Shown here: in pieces, positions 1 to 13,023 of the stretch
Numbering within the stretch: the stretch's first letter is position 1
Layout: the number at the start of each line of letters is the position of its first letter
Assembly (NCBI GenBank): GCA_001931875.2
Contig: MSJH02000650.1
Location: forward strand, 1 to 64,000
Length of the DNA: 64,000 bases
Source of the DNA: Byssochlamys sp. IMV 00236
Taxonomy: Eukaryota > Ascomycota > Eurotiomycetes > Eurotiales > Thermoascaceae
Direction of reading: 5' to 3'
Made by a program: the position numbers and the translations under genes
Notes under the pieces: model-generated
What the model was told of the DNA's origin: nothing
Database searches by the model: none
The model's input: only the letters and a program-made list of their open reading frames with translations

Positions 1-291
1 TTTTGGCATTAGACAGACAAGCTCTCTGAAGAAACTACGGAATTTGTCGGCGTATGTAGCAAACGCCAGGTTATCTGAACAAAGAGCAGTATCTGCGTGT
101 GTTCCATCCGCAATGTCCCTAACGCACAAATATCCAGTGCTAAATGTGAAGTGTTCAAACCTCATTTCATATTTATTGCCCAAAAGTCTTTTGCAATCTT
201 CTTTCTTTACCTGAGAGAATCCATTGACAAGCACGACATCTACCACGGACGCCTCCAGCGCTGAAGGCGAAATACTCGAGCTCGTTGCCAT
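1..291 (-). CDS. hypothetical protein, 5' part only (runs off the left edge)
   Basis: An open frame starts at an ATG at 291 on the minus strand and stays open for 97 codons to the window edge, so only the N-terminus is visible. It begins MATSSSISPSALEASVVDVV and shows no domain I recognise. A GTAAAG just after codon 27 could be a splice donor, in which case the remaining codons would be intron. The start lies 78 bp from the ATG of the divergent gene at 370, so the two probably share a pyrimidine-rich promoter. Function unknown. The call rests on an uninterrupted frame and divergent layout only. Confidence 0.4.
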   Translation of the reverse strand, partial: MATSSSISPSALEASVVDVVLVNGFSQVKKEDCKRLLGNKYEMRFEHFTFSTGYLCVRDIADGTHADTALCSDNLAFATYADKFRSFFRELVCLMPK

Positions 292-369
292 ATTCGATTC
301 CTCAACCTCCTCACTTTCAACTCTCCTTAGCTCTCATACGTCTTTTGGGTCTTCCCCTCCCCGCGCAAC

Positions 370-1570
370 ATGGCGTCTGGATTAGAGCAACCTGAAGTTC
401 CTGGTTTCTCTTTTCCAGGCGACTTGCAAGAGTTACAAGACCTCCTAGAGGAGGCGGGGATCTCGAACAAATCCATCCACAACCTGCCTTCAAAATGGTT
501 TCTGTCTGCATCGAAAGTAACCCAAAAGCAATTTCTCGCTTTTCATATAGTCTACCCTGAGATGTTACCGCCAGAGAAGCTGGTCAAAGATCATCTACAT
601 CTCTACGATCTCGACCTGTCCTGGGAGGCTGCAAAAGTCATACTGGGGGGCTTCGATGACTTTGGAAAGTATCTCGACCTACTCGAGAATAGGATTTCAA
701 TCAATGGCATCTCCAGGAATCACCCCCTTTTCCCTCCCTCCCTCAAAACAATGAAAGATCTGCACGAACTTTGCATGCAAGGACAGGATTCCACTGAGAG
801 AGCCGCACCCACAGTGGCAAAGACCTCGGGAAGAAAGAGTACTAGGCTCGCTATGAAGGATCTATTGTCTGGGGCTACAGGTCGTCGTGAGGACCCAGCT
901 ATCCCCCTGGGTGACTATCCCGATGAGAAAGGGGAGGTCGAACGTGAAGCCACAGTCAACTCCGCCCTTGTTGTATTTCTCAGGGAATTTTCTTCCGTCG
1001 TTCATAACCGAGAGACTGAATTTGTGTTTGATCCGCTGGTCGAGAAGGCCACGTTTTCCAACGGCAATCACTTTACTGCAATCACAGACGGCGTTCTGCG
1101 GAGACTTGACGACAAGCAAATCCTAGCAATTTTGGAAGTGAAGAAGCGGGCGGGACAGGGAAAAGAACAAAGAATTGATTCTCATGCAGGAAGCGGCCGA
1201 GATAACTTGTTGGGTTAAGAACTCGTACCAGAAGACCTCTTTCTTAAACGGCCAGTATGTACCGTACCGTGAATACATATATTCTAACCCCCGGAACGTT
1301 TTTAGAAGCTGACCCTTGGTTTTCTTGCGTTTTAGTCCACTCCTAATTTCTCAAGATCGAGAAGAGCTCTTTGTGTCTTTCGCGTTTTGTGACGACGAGT
1401 ACATCGACTACCTTCGGACGGCTTCCGTGGAAAACCCTGCCAGGAGATATGCGACCATACAAACGTATGGTCCGTTTAAGATCACTTCGAGGACAGAGAT
1501 GCTGTGGTTTGCGACTTTAGTGGTCACTATCACCCTAGCAGCGCAGAATCGGATACCATCGACAATCTAA
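370..1570 (+). pseudogene. PD-(D/E)XK nuclease-like fungal protein, broken by a frameshift
   Basis: The frame opens at ATG 370 and reads well up to a core with TDG (near residue 237) and ILEVKKR (near residue 253). These match the D and ExK elements of PD-(D/E)XK nuclease-like proteins, a family expanded in Aspergillus and relatives. The expected next motif, MQEAAEITCW, is present at about 1184-1213 but in the next reading frame. The frame-1 reading ends early at 1218. A GTATGT...AG intron at 1255-1335 joins the second frame in phase to a C-terminal part (LISQDREELFVSF...DYLR...YGPF) ending at 1570. One net base has therefore been gained, or two lost, between about 1135 and 1175, in an A-rich stretch. 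Either the gene is inactivated or this is an assembly error. The nuclease-like assignment is by motif memory; activity is not implied. Confidence 0.6.
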
Positions 1571-2917
1571 GTCCTTCAGTAATATTACTGAAGGCTGGAC
1601 GAGTCACGGATTTATCTATGCTCACCATCCGTTCTCTGATGATTATTGCGACTGCTTTGGTGTAATAACATACAATGGTCAGTAAAATAGATGAGAAGTG
1701 CTGCTCGTGTACTTTAGGTACTTACCTAGTATCGGTCGAGCTAACTGAATAAATAGGCTAGGTAGTTAGTACTGGATGCAAACAAGCTTTTCATATCACG
1801 TGATCTCATCAGATACATGTCCACGTGATCGAGTTCCCGCTGTAACGGTCGTCCTTCCGCATCTGGATCCAGTGCTAGTTAAGTAGGTAGGTAGGTAGTT
1901 ATGGAGAAACTAGAATAGTTTAAAGTCACGAATACGAGCTCCATCCCTACGCACGTTAGGACCCTGTCTTACCAATGGTTACACCGAGTGTTAGTAAGTC
2001 GACTAGTCTACTTCTTATATTCCGGTCCAATGGTTTCAAGCCCGGATAATTCACACGCAGGTACACAGGTGGACGATCTCTGTGAGACCAAGAAAACTCG
2101 TATATGCGACCTTTTGCCTAAGTTATAGTGATATCCGCCGCTTTGGTCCTGTATAAGCTTATTTTAATGTTACTTGTAGTGTAGGCTAATTTCATTGTGG
2201 GTATACTTGGATGATAATCGCCAAAGTATAGAATTTCCTCAGGACAACGGTGGCTCCCTGCATTATAGGCAGATTAGATAATTATAAACCAACGTATTGA
2301 TTACTCCGTAAAGAGGAAATGGTATAATAGCTATCCTGTTAACTCCGAACGAAATGCTGCTATTTCGGATCCCTAACTGGAACCGAAAACAGATTTATAC
2401 GATGCAAAGCTTCATGGACGGGTCGTTTCGTCGTGCATAAGTCTTGCAACTGCCGGAACAGTAACATTAAACTTTCGCATAGTCAATGTAATAAACAGTT
2501 ATTTCGGCAACTGCCGAGAATACTATCACATGGTGAGGGACGTTGTGGGAGCGGTGTCGCATGCGGAAGCATAGGCACACCCCTTATTCTCGAGGCTCTT
2601 GGGAGTTTCCATTGTTTGGTTTGAGATGAGCCAAACTGGTTGACTCTGACATATTCGAGGATGGTGGCTCCGGGAATCGTACCGTATATCCGATTTTGTC
2701 TTGCAGCGACCATTATGCTGCAGTCGGTTCGTTCTGATTCCATAGTACAGGCCAAGGATACGTCGGAAAGACATAGCTTTCAGTATTGGATTATACGCAC
2801 TGGCTAAACGGGAGTCCAGGGAGCGTCTTTATCCTGGTATTCTGCCAATTGGGGAATCGTATGAGAAATCTAACGAAGCGCATTCGCTGGAAGGCACTCA
2901 TATTGACTTCTTTAGTT
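1571..2917. other. intergenic, no gene seen
   Basis: There is no credible coding frame here; the short open frames overlap on both strands and resemble nothing known. It contains AGGTAGGTAGGTAG-type tandem 4-mers near 1885 and TAGGTAG/ACCTAC motifs near 1720-1765, which recur between genes across the window. It separates the broken nuclease-like gene from the 3' end of the Zn2Cys6 regulator. Confidence 0.6.
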
Positions 2918-4868
2918 TCACGTCCAACAGACTTCATGAGCAGCAACGTTGTATGCAGATGGTCCATGGTAGGCGCCCATTGATGATCCTCCGGAATCCT
3001 CAGAAGTTACTGCACCATGACCAACGATATCATTCACGTAGGTGGGCGAATATGTAGACGAATGGTCATCCACAGCATCGAGACGCTCATAACTTGAGAA
3101 GCCAGCCCGATCATGTGTGGGTTGTGAATGGAGGTCGGTAAAGTCATGGGCTTGTGCGCGGGATCCATAGACAGACGTCAGGTGAAACGGTGAAACGGAC
3201 ATCGCAGTGGCTGGCGGAGTGTGGACAGGTGATGCATATGCCGAGTATAGGTTGGCGTTGGAGGGCAAAGGGGCCGAGTAGAAGTCTTGGAGACCGTGGT
3301 ATGGACTAGGAGGCGCAGGGGAGTAATGATCCGTAGGTCTCGCTAGATTGTGTAGGTTGTTTCTGTACGTCGTGACAATGTCGAAAGGTAAGTCCATCAG
3401 TGCCAGAGCCAGCTGCACCTCTGGGGAAAACGGTTGCGCAGCTTTCCGTGCTAGGACAATGCGGTAAATGTCTTCAATGGGCCCTGCTGACATGCATCCA
3501 AGGTAAGTGCCACCAATCGCAGGAAAGAGAGGCTCCAAAGCCAGAGCAACAGCGTAAAATTGAGCCAGAACTGCCAGCGCTCCCAGGTCGCTCTCCTCGC
3601 CACGAAGCATCGCTGGTGGTAACCAAAAGAGCCATGTTCGAAGAGGTTGAAGCCTTCCGAAAGCTTCTTCCGGGGATTGAAGGGGAAGATCGTGACGAAG
3701 TTGTTGGACAAATCCTAAAAGATCCGCAATTCGCTGGTAATGCTCCTGGTTGTGTCCGATTCGTTGTTGGATATTCGCAAGGACGGCATACGTTCGATCA
3801 AAGCGATCTAGCTCGTCATCGTGAAACTGATTGATATTGTTTTGATATCCTGGAGTTCTAGTGCTCCTGAAGCTCCTCTGTCTCTCCACGAATTGTGCCA
3901 GTTCTGATTCTTCCTTCCAAAGCGGCTGCATCGCACTGAGGACCTATGCGTCACTGTTAGCTGTGGTATACCTAGAAGCGCACACGTAGAAAATTTACCG
4001 TTGAGACGCCTCGCTGTAGAAAAACCCAGCCACGCCTGTTGATACGTTAGCCTGTGTGCTAGAATGACGCTAGAGATCTTCACCATTCAGTTATCTGCCA
4101 TGACAATAATATCGACGCAGACAGAATAGCGTCGCAATTTTCTCTTGAGAAAGCGCCTATAGCCCCTTGCAGTCCTTTGATGGCTACACCACGGTGGTGG
4201 TAGGCCAAATTGTCTGTCTCCCGGTCTTTGGTTATCCATGCGAGATGGGATGCTGAAAGTGCAAGAATGGAGCTCATAACGAAGTCATTCGAAATGCCAA
4301 TAGCCAAGAAGCTACACATCGTAGTGATTAGATCGCGTCACAAGTGACAGTTATTGTTGACGGATCCGGGTACACTTACTGAGGCATCCTCTGCGCCCAT
4401 ACGGTTACACCACTATACCCTTGCCGATGCAAGTCCACTGAAAGCCCAGCAATGTGGTGAATCAGCCTTAGCTCAATGTGGGAGAAATGGTGCCAGCCAT
4501 TTTCTGGGCACAGATGTGAGAGCTCCGTAAATGGACAGATCCCTGTTCTCCGCCAATTCTCGATTTCCATTTCAATTTCTGGGGACATGAGGAGATCGGG
4601 GGCCCTTTGACTCCTGGATGCTCCCTCGGTTACCACTGTATTATCCATATAGTCGCAGCGGCAGTTATGTTTTGTGCAGTTCCGACTACATTTTCTCATT
4701 GTCAGCAGGGAAATACATGATTTTAAGCAGAGTTGCAACTCATCAGATGGTAGCATACCATTGAGGAAAGGTTTCATCACAACGAATATGTCTCTTCTTG
4801 CAGGTTTTGCAGCCATTCCTTGATTTTGTATGACTCTTTCGAGGAGGACCACCTCCCGGGCCTGCCAT
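2918..4868 (-). CDS. Zn(II)2Cys6 transcription factor, Upc2-like type (5 exons)
   Basis: Probable nuclear DNA-binding regulator. Exons, in transcript order, are 4868-4759, 4685-4380, 4311-4084, 4035-3999 and 3943-2918, giving 568 residues. Every junction is GT...AG and in phase. The ATG at 4868 is chosen because it opens the frame that carries the zinc cluster. The cluster is built only after splicing: Cys20, 23, 30 and 37 end exon 1, and the motif continues with RNCTKHNCRCDY (Cys40, 47) in exon 2. The middle part (FLAIGISNDFVMSSILALSASHLAW as separate blocks, then ILLSWQITEWRGW) is typical of the acidic/fungal-specific regulatory domain of Upc2-like C6 proteins. The C-terminal 120 residues are Ser/Pro/Tyr-rich and probably disordered. 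Targets cannot be deduced, and there is no neighbouring cluster. The family call is firm; the subfamily is an inference. Confidence 0.85.
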
Positions 4869-7800
4869 GCCGGATGGTCGAATGCAGGTATCGAGAAGGT
4901 CTCCGCAAGGCACAAGAAAAAAAAAAAAACAAAAGAAAAAAATCAGACAAGCAAGGGCCCTTCAGGAGAGGTGACGTGACTACAATGAGTCTGTTAGGTC
5001 AAGAAACCTAGGGTCAGGAAACCGCCTGCTGCCCAAGGTTTGGCACTGCCACCAGATAAGAACAGTATGGCAGCTGAGAATAGAGGATGGACGCTAAAGA
5101 AAATCGGTGGAATGTGAGGAAACTGGTGCTGAAAGTGCCCTGGTTCGTGTAGACCGACAATAGCGTTTTTCCTGAGTGCGAGGAAGTGGGATATCGCGAA
5201 TATCTTGGAGGAGTGTACGCTCTCCACGATAAGAACCGTGCGAAAAGACAGACAGAGGCCGTATGCAAGCAGTGAGGCGGCCTCTGTTGTTTAAGAACCT
5301 GCAAGCAGTCAAGAATGGCTCAGCATCCGCTCTACAACGACCTGTCAAGATGTCTGAAGCGCGCGCCACGGCTCGGTCAAGTGCTGATGCCCAGATCGCA
5401 GTTAAATCTAGCCTGTTATGTAGCCTTTGGCCCATGGCTTGCCTCCGTCTCTCCTGGCGAGCAGGCTCTGCTATGCCCTGTTTGGCCCCTTGTCCTTCAG
5501 CTCAAAGGCTACGAAATGAGCTAGACCAGGCGCATTGTAGTTTAAGGGAGTTGCTGCTAAGGGCTTGGGCCATCCTCCTAAGTTGACGGCCCGGAGAGGA
5601 GTCTCAAGCTCCCCATCAGCGGTGGATTAGCACGTATAAATCCCGCCCAGTGGATGGCCTAAATCTACCGTTAGGCGGTCCGTAACGGGCTAACTAAGGA
5701 CATTCTCGCCGAAGCCAGCGGCGAGATATAGCAATTTACTACGTACTGACGCCCATCTCTTTGGAACGATCCGGAGATCTTTGATGCCCAGGAAACCCCC
5801 ATCAGTACTGCGAAAGGTGTACTTGCAGCATGACCCCGATGGACATACTCTTGGGGAACTGCAGTAGCGTATCCAACACGGCTCATCGTAGAGAGCGGTG
5901 CGGCCAAACCAGCGACGGCGCATCGGGGCATCTCGCTTGACCACACCTAAATCGCGACCTGTCCCAACAGGCCCAGCGCGGAAAAATCGCCATCTAGCAT
6001 GCCTCGATAGTCCCTTCTGGAGAGATATACGCTTTTCTGAGAAGGGTTGGTCTTCGAATTGGGGGCGTTAAAAGACCGTGCAATTGCAAGTGGAGTGAGG
6101 CGCGGGGGGAAGAACGGCGGGACCAGGGGTCGCCCAAATTCTCTCGATGGTAGCCTAGTTGGATCGTAGAAAGCCCTGCATATTATTATTGTTATTGTTG
6201 TTATTCTTGACAGCTCTTGTTCTCTGCTCGTCGGCGGCTCGGGGGCCGAAACCTGGAAGTTGGCCCCACGAATCCACTATCTAACTGTTCCCCGGTGTAA
6301 GTCACTGCGTGGATCGGAACTCCCAGTTGGCTGTACCGTGCGCGCCGTCGCCAGCCATCCCCGCGCTGCGGGAACGGCCTATCATTCCTAGTAGTGTACT
6401 GTCTCTTGGCTGATTGCTGACATGCTGCTAAAAACCCAAGAAACTTTGGCGACTGGTTTGGACCGGTGATGATCATTATTGCGCATTGGATGACATTGTG
6501 GGTGGAAGATTATTTCGGTTCTGGCGTTGACGGTGCCCGAATAATTGCACAGTGGCATCGCTTAGGCCATTGGGCAAGCGAATCAGACGGCAGCTTTGGA
6601 TAAAACGCAGAAGCTATCGCTTTGGGCGCATTTCCGGTTCCAGCAGAACTTCTAGTTGAATCCATATAGCCATTAGTCTCACCTCAGAGTAGCGGTATCC
6701 GGTGCCCTGGATATGGAAACTGCTTCCAATACACTAAGCGGAGTGTACACTTTCAATGGATGCAGCAGCATATGAGCGGGAGCGCCTATTACCAATCCCA
6801 ACAGAGTTCGTTGGACCGTCTTATGGAGTCCTGGAGGAGTCGATACATATTGTTAGCGCGGATTGAGTCGTCTGATGCAACGGGGAATTAGGATTAACTC
6901 AAGAGGGACCAATAACACCACGAAAAGAATTATACGGTGGACCAACTTCGATATGGAGTTCGTCATTAGACTGATTTCTCTTAGGATGTACCCCATCCCA
7001 GTGATGTCCCCTCCGTCCCGCTGGAAAGGATTAGCTAATGAGCCTCGAGCAGATTCATCGGTGGACACATAATATCACATACCATCTTTTTTCCCAAACG
7101 CGATACTCTCCAATTGCGGCTCATGTCCTTAGCGGAAAGCGGTCTCTCGCTACCCTTACTGTTTCTGTTATGTCTCCGGAGACAGTGGCTTGCGCGATCC
7201 AGTAGTTAGTTCCTTTTCAAATATTATGGTAATCCCTGACGACATTTGCCTGTCACTGAGACAGCGTCTGGAAATACACTGTCGCCTAAATAAAGTGACC
7301 ACCCCGACGCTATGACATGGAAAAGTCCCGTTCAAGTCATCTGTCGTAGTCTTCATGCCATTCCCAGAAGTAGATGACTCTTCCCCTCCAAGAAGACTAC
7401 TTCGAAGACAGCCTCATTGAGTGATTGCTCCACGTGTCACTGCCCCGTGGTTGTGGCTGCAGCCTGGTCTTAGATTGTCTCCGAGGAAGACGCATGCACA
7501 GTACAACCACCTCGTTGCGGTCTTGGTAGGACTGAATTGCAGAAGCGCGAAATGCGGACGATCAATGCCGACGTTTGGAGTATGGATCAACCGACGCAGA
7601 TGTCTGTTCACGTCCCTGAGGAATATGTCTATGGCAACAGGCGGAAATGAAAGGTCTGATCACCGTCTGTTTCCAAATGGCCATGCTGTCTCAAGGACAA
7701 CACGTATCGTGTTACCAGAAATCCGGTACGGGAATGGCATTCCTCTACTGTTTCTGGTCTGATCATCTCGATAGGCATTCTCTGGTTGAGTGCAGGCTGT

Positions 7801-10800
7801 TCCGTAGGGGCGTAGCTTGCTGTGCGGCGGGGTAACACAGTGGCGCGAAACAAAGTTATCCGCCAACGACTAGGTAGAATCATGGACGCCTGGTATAGGT
7901 CCAGCGAACAGACACGGTCGAACCAGCTGTCTGGCATTCTGGGACCGTGCGAAACTGAATCGAGGCTGAGATGAGAGATTGGGGGTTGAATGGTCGGGGG
8001 CCGACCCGAGAGGAGCGTGCGCGGCTCAGCCCGCGGATGACCTTGTCAACTTTGACGCTAAACGCTCAGCCTAGACTCTACAGTAGTCTAGAGAAAGCTA
8101 CGCACCTCCAGTACACGCACCCACAACGTGGAGTATCATCATCTTCTTTTTCTCATGTCTCGTGCTTATCCATCCCGGACAGATACTTCAGTGTGCTGCC
8201 AGGAGTCTGCAGATACCACCATTCTCATTAAGCATCCTCATTAACCATTGCTCTTCGGATTGCAAGCTCTAACTATTGTCAGGGATGAGGCCCAGTGATG
8301 AACAGTGGCCTAGTATTGCAGATCTTCCTATAGATAAGGGACAGCCAAGCCCTGTTGACGAACGTTATCGGACAAGGCCCCTGATTCTATTGCGGAGACA
8401 CTTCTTGTATGTACAGTGCCTCTGGCTGCAGAATCATTAAATCGAAATTGCAGGGAGAAATGCAGATCAATCAATGCCTGCAATTCACCCCCATTATCGG
8501 CTACCCCAGGACGCTGTTTCATGAGAGGACGAAGTACTGAGCCCCCAGCCTTGTGATAAGATGATTCATACTGAATATCATCGGTGCTCATGATATAACC
8601 CTGTCGTTGGAGAAAGACTCCAGACAGGCTGCCAGCTATTACCAGGATGGAACTGCACGGCCCTGCTTGGGTTCTTCATTGAATCTCACATCCCACCGTG
8701 ATCGTCATGGAGGTTATTTCAGATCCCTACTAGTCGGTTCTTCTACCCGGATTGACCTCTCTTGTGAGGGCAGATACCATGTTCTTACTTGGTTCATGAC
8801 TGGTCTTTCTTTCATCTCTCTTTTCAGGATTGAAGTACCAAGTGTCTCACTATGCAATACCTGCCTGAAGGACTGGAACGTTAATTGGCCCAATCTGCCG
8901 AATCTCGTCACGTAGTGGTCATTGCTCAAGAAAACTCGACCATAACAGTGGGCGATTCTGGGGGCTCTTCGTTTTCGCCATCAGCCCTATACGGTGGGAT
9001 TGAGAGCAAGTTGCGAACTGATGCTTGCTTGGCAGACCCAGTCTGTCACGATGTTTGTAAGGATCTTGTAATAACTATCTAGGTGGTATTTCCACTTTAC
9101 CAAAGAGCGTTAGAACCTCTCTCCTTGGCATATGATATACCAACGGCTAGCCACGGTCTGCTTCAGATCCACGGTCATGGGCTAGTCTAGGTTTCCGATC
9201 TCCAAAAAAGCAAAAGAACAAGCCCAGATCAACCCAATAACGGCGCTTCAGGTCTATTCTCCGCATTCACCAGGACTACGGAGCACCAATGGAAGCATTA
9301 TGATTTCTAGCGAACTGCGCCCTCGCGAGATTGTCCCTGAAGAGGTTAGTGGGTAAAGTACCGCTATTCAAGTCTGTTCAAGCGTGAAGCTAAATATCTC
9401 CACGAAAGTTTATCGACGTCCATCCAGAGAAGACGCAGAATAAATTAACGCCAACGCCACAGTGCATCGAGATATTGCCATAGGCGAGGGATGACTGTAA
9501 ATGTATAGCTCCAGCTCAGTTTCAAAAGAGGAAGTATTGACCATGCATACTGGGACAGTGTGCCTCGTTCGCTCCCAACTTACACCGCCTCTCTCAAAGC
9601 CGACCAGCTAGATAGTTACCTACTATGTAGGTCCCTAGTTCCTATGGATGTTTTTCTTTCGAACCCTAAGACGAGTCGTCTATCCATCCGCCCCTACAGT
9701 CCATATTGCCCTTTTCCAGTGTCATAGGGCGCTTGGACAATTGCCCTCCTGGTCGAGCCCCAGCCACGCACCTTTTATCTCTTATCTGACAGATCGGTTC
9801 CAGCATGGGGGAAAGGGCTGGGGCTTAGTGGCAATTATTTCTAGTAACGAACATATGGAAAGGCGGACCCATAGCCAGATCGCAGATTGCGAACTGCAAG
9901 GGCCCAACCGATTCTCAGCCGCAAGTAATATCAAACCATTCTTGCCGATAGATAATACCCCAGCGTCAAAGTCATGACTAGTAACTGTGGCCTCTCTGCA
10001 ATCCGCAGTTCACTTCTTCGCGTGGGATATTGCTGACGGACAGTCAAGTTGTTGCTATCAGTGTTTGGGGGCGAAGCTATTTCGAACATGCGTTTGGCCG
10101 GGTCTCGAAGCATTGCTATAGCCTATGACCCAAATGGTGATTGAGGCTCCAGTCCCACTCGGAGACATCCATGAGTGATAATCGTGGGGGAAAGAAGAAG
10201 GCGCATGCAGCTGCATCGCTGCGTTTGGTCGACAACGGCGTTCTACCCACGTGGCCAAGCAATAAAACATGGCATTACTAGTAAGGCTGCTTGTTAGCTA
10301 CTAGGAATTCCCGGCATATTGATTTCACTTCCCTAAGCTTGCGAAATAGGGAATCAACCACAGATTTCGATTTCTGGTTGAGATCAAGTGACTCTCATGC
10401 TTTAGTTGAGACGTTAACTATTAGAAGACAAATTAGTCAACCCGAGTCTTCCTGCGGTCTTCTCGAACGAATCCTCAGGTGGCTCACCAGCCACAACTCA
10501 CCATTCTCCCGTGGAGCCTGGAAAGGGCCCAGATTTTCGCCCCCATGTCTCAGTTGATACCTCTAGAGTACGTCAATTGCCCGAAGAGCCTCACACAATG
10601 CAGAAATTAGCGAGACATGGTGATTTGCTAACTCAACAGAGACTCGGGCATTATCAGGCTGGAGCCTCGATATGCTAGCTTGATATTAGCGAACAGAGAT
10701 CGGAATCCGGAACGAATGTCTACCGATCAACTGGAAGCCCCACTGTCAAAGATAGATGCTACATGAAACTATCTGACTGCTTTACCTGTTTACAGCACCA

Positions 10801-11391
10801 GCTAAAAGCTGTAGCGCGGAGCAGCCTACTGTGCGGAGGAACAGGCGGTATACAAATAATGATAACAAAAATAGGTACCCACGCACACAAAGTCAGGCGC
10901 CCTGGGACGGCACACAGTGCTCCGGGTATTAGATGGTTCCTCTAGCAGGCCAGGAACATCTCCAGCTGCTCCTGAACCAACTTGCTGGATGGCGCCGCTA
11001 AAAATACACACAGGCTGGGAAAGATGCTGTGGAACGAAACGATCAAATAACGTACGCTCACTTGCCTACCTTAGGTACCTAGGTAGTAGTTAGTATATGA
11101 ATGCTGAGCAACAGATATATCTCAAGACATAGTATATGGTCCAGTCAAAATTGCACATACTCAATATCCGCGTTTAGAAATACGATATATCGAGAAACCA
11201 TCGGTGAGGTTGGCGGTCCTGAGTCATCAGCTGGACAGCGCTGTTGTTTAGTTACTTATCGCGTCGAGATAGGCAACAGACTAACCCGATCCGGTAGAAC
11301 TAACGCCGAGCTGGAGCTGACTCCAAGTTGCAGCACGCGAGCTTCTCTTCTCCCTTCACTCATCATCTCAGCCATTGTCGGCATCCTAATC
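4869..11391. other. gene-poor region of 6.5 kb
   Basis: I find no supportable gene. Open frames reach about 113 codons on either strand but overlap antisense, lack recognisable motifs and have no convincing splice partners. An A-rich run lies at 4917-4943, just upstream of the regulator's start. A TTA/TTG microsatellite sits at 6181-6208. A TAGGTACCTAGGTAG motif near 11073-11088 lies upstream of the aminopeptidase. Base composition is ordinary, unlike the 36.6-44.0 kb block. The region may hold decayed sequence too old to identify by eye. Confidence 0.55.
6181..6208. repeat. TTA/TTG trinucleotide microsatellite
   Basis: Imperfect run of TAT/TTG triplets (TATTATTATTGTTATTGTTG and a few more bases) in the gene-poor region. 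No function is implied. Confidence 0.8.
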
Positions 11392-13023
11392 ATGAAGCAA
11401 GCTAGCTTTACCCTCGGTCTATCTCTACTGGGAGGCGCCATTGCCGCCCAAGAGCCGCTTTTCGCACCACCAGCAGCGTCTCCCCAGATTCCAGTAACAG
11501 GCGGCAAGGAGCTGGTTAGCTCCGAATCCATCCAAGAACGCATCAATGCCGATAACCTGCTGCAACGGGCCAAGAAACTCTACAGCATCGCAGAGCTGGG
11601 AGAGGAAGAGTACAATCACCCGACCAGAGTCATTGGAAGCAAAGGTATCATCTCGTCGGATTCTGTCTTTCGTGAATGATTTCACTGACGCGGTCTGTAG
11701 GACATCTTGGCACCATTGATTACATTTACTCCACCATCGCTGAACTGGGAGACTACTATACCCTGTCAAACCAGTCATTTCCAGCAGTTGTGGGAAATGT
11801 GTTCGAGTCTCGCCTCATTCTGGGAGACAAGGTTCCGGAGTCTGCTCTCGCAATGAGCTTGACTCCACCCACCAAGGACAAGGAGCCCGTCTCCGGACCT
11901 CTGGGACTCGTATCTGATTTCGGATGCAACGACTCAGACTACCCAGATCTTTCTGGCAAAATTGCTTTTATCAGTCGCGGCGAGTGTCCCTTCGGTACCA
12001 AGTCCGCGTTTGCCGGACGAGCTGGTGCAGTTGCTGCTGTAATCTACAACAATGAAAAGGGCTCCCTGGGCGGAACTCTGGGAACCCCATCTCCTGACCA
12101 CGTTGCCACCTTTTCTATCTCAGACTCTGATGCTGCACCATACCTTAAGAAGCTGAAGAATGGAGAAGAGGTTGACGCGACTGCCTACATTGATGCCATT
12201 GTAGAGAGCATTGAAACTACCAACATCATCGCTCAGACACGCGATGGTGACCCTGAAAACTGCGTCATGCTTGGCGGTCATAGTGATAGCGTGGCAGAAG
12301 GACCTGGTATCAACGATGACGGAACTGGCTCCCTTACTCTTCTTGAGGTCGCTACCCAGCTGGTGAACTACCGCGTCAACAACTGTGTACGCTTTGCCTG
12401 GTGGGCGGGTGAAGAAGAAGGCCTTCTCGGATCAGACTACTACGTTTCCGTCCTTTCCCCAGAGGAGAACCTGAAGATCCGCCTTTTCATGGACTACGAC
12501 ATGCTCGCCTCGCCTAATTATGCCTACCAGGTCTACAATGCCACCAACGCTGTCAACCCGGTCGGATCTGAGGAGCTCCGCGACCTGTACACCGAGTTCT
12601 ACAGATCAAAGGGTCTAAACTTCACCTACATTCCTTTCGATGGAAGAAGTGACTACGATGCTTTCATCAAACACGGCATTCCCGGAGGTGGCATTGCCAC
12701 TGGCGCAGAAGGTATCAAGACCAAGACTGAGCAAAAGCAATTTGGCGGTGTTGCTGGAGACTGGTACGATCCTTGCTATCACCAGATCTGCGACACTGTC
12801 GCCAATGTCAACCTCACGGCTTGGGAAGTTAACACCAAGGTACTACCTAGCTCCTTTTCATATATACATGAACCATGCTAACATTTTCCCCTAGCTTGTC
12901 GCTCACTCTGTCGCTACCTATGCTCGATCATTCGAGGGGTTCCCAAAGAGAACCGATACCAATACTTTCTCTACCTCCGACACCTCGAAGAGCCCGTACC
13001 ACGGACCCAAGCTCCAGCTGTAA
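11392..13023 (+). CDS. lap2: secreted leucine aminopeptidase, M28 family with PA domain (3 exons)
   Basis: Zinc exopeptidase that removes N-terminal residues from extracellular peptides. Exons 11392-11644, 11701-12839 and 12895-13023 give 506 residues, close to the usual size of fungal Lap2. The start is the ATG opening a signal peptide (MKQASFTLGLSLLGGAIAA). A protease-associated domain lies at roughly residues 130-220 (LSGKIAFISRGECPFGTKS). The M28 metal-site motifs follow: GGHSDS (His278), GINDDGTG (Asp290), WAGEEEG (Glu322/323), DYDML (Asp349/351) and CYHQICD (His445). Several N-glycosylation sequons (NQS, NAT, NFT, NLT) fit secretion. Introns are 56 and 55 nt. The closest named match I recall is Lap2 of Aspergillus; aminopeptidase Y is the alternative family name. 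All ligand positions look present, so the enzyme should be active. Confidence 0.93.

Noticed and set aside
5094..5586. Overlapping open frames of about 110 codons on both strands
   Set aside because: Mutually antisense, no recognisable residues, no splice partners.
7414..7937. Open frames of 65-113 codons on both strands
   Set aside because: No motif or start context, and antisense overlap; consistent with chance in GC-balanced DNA.
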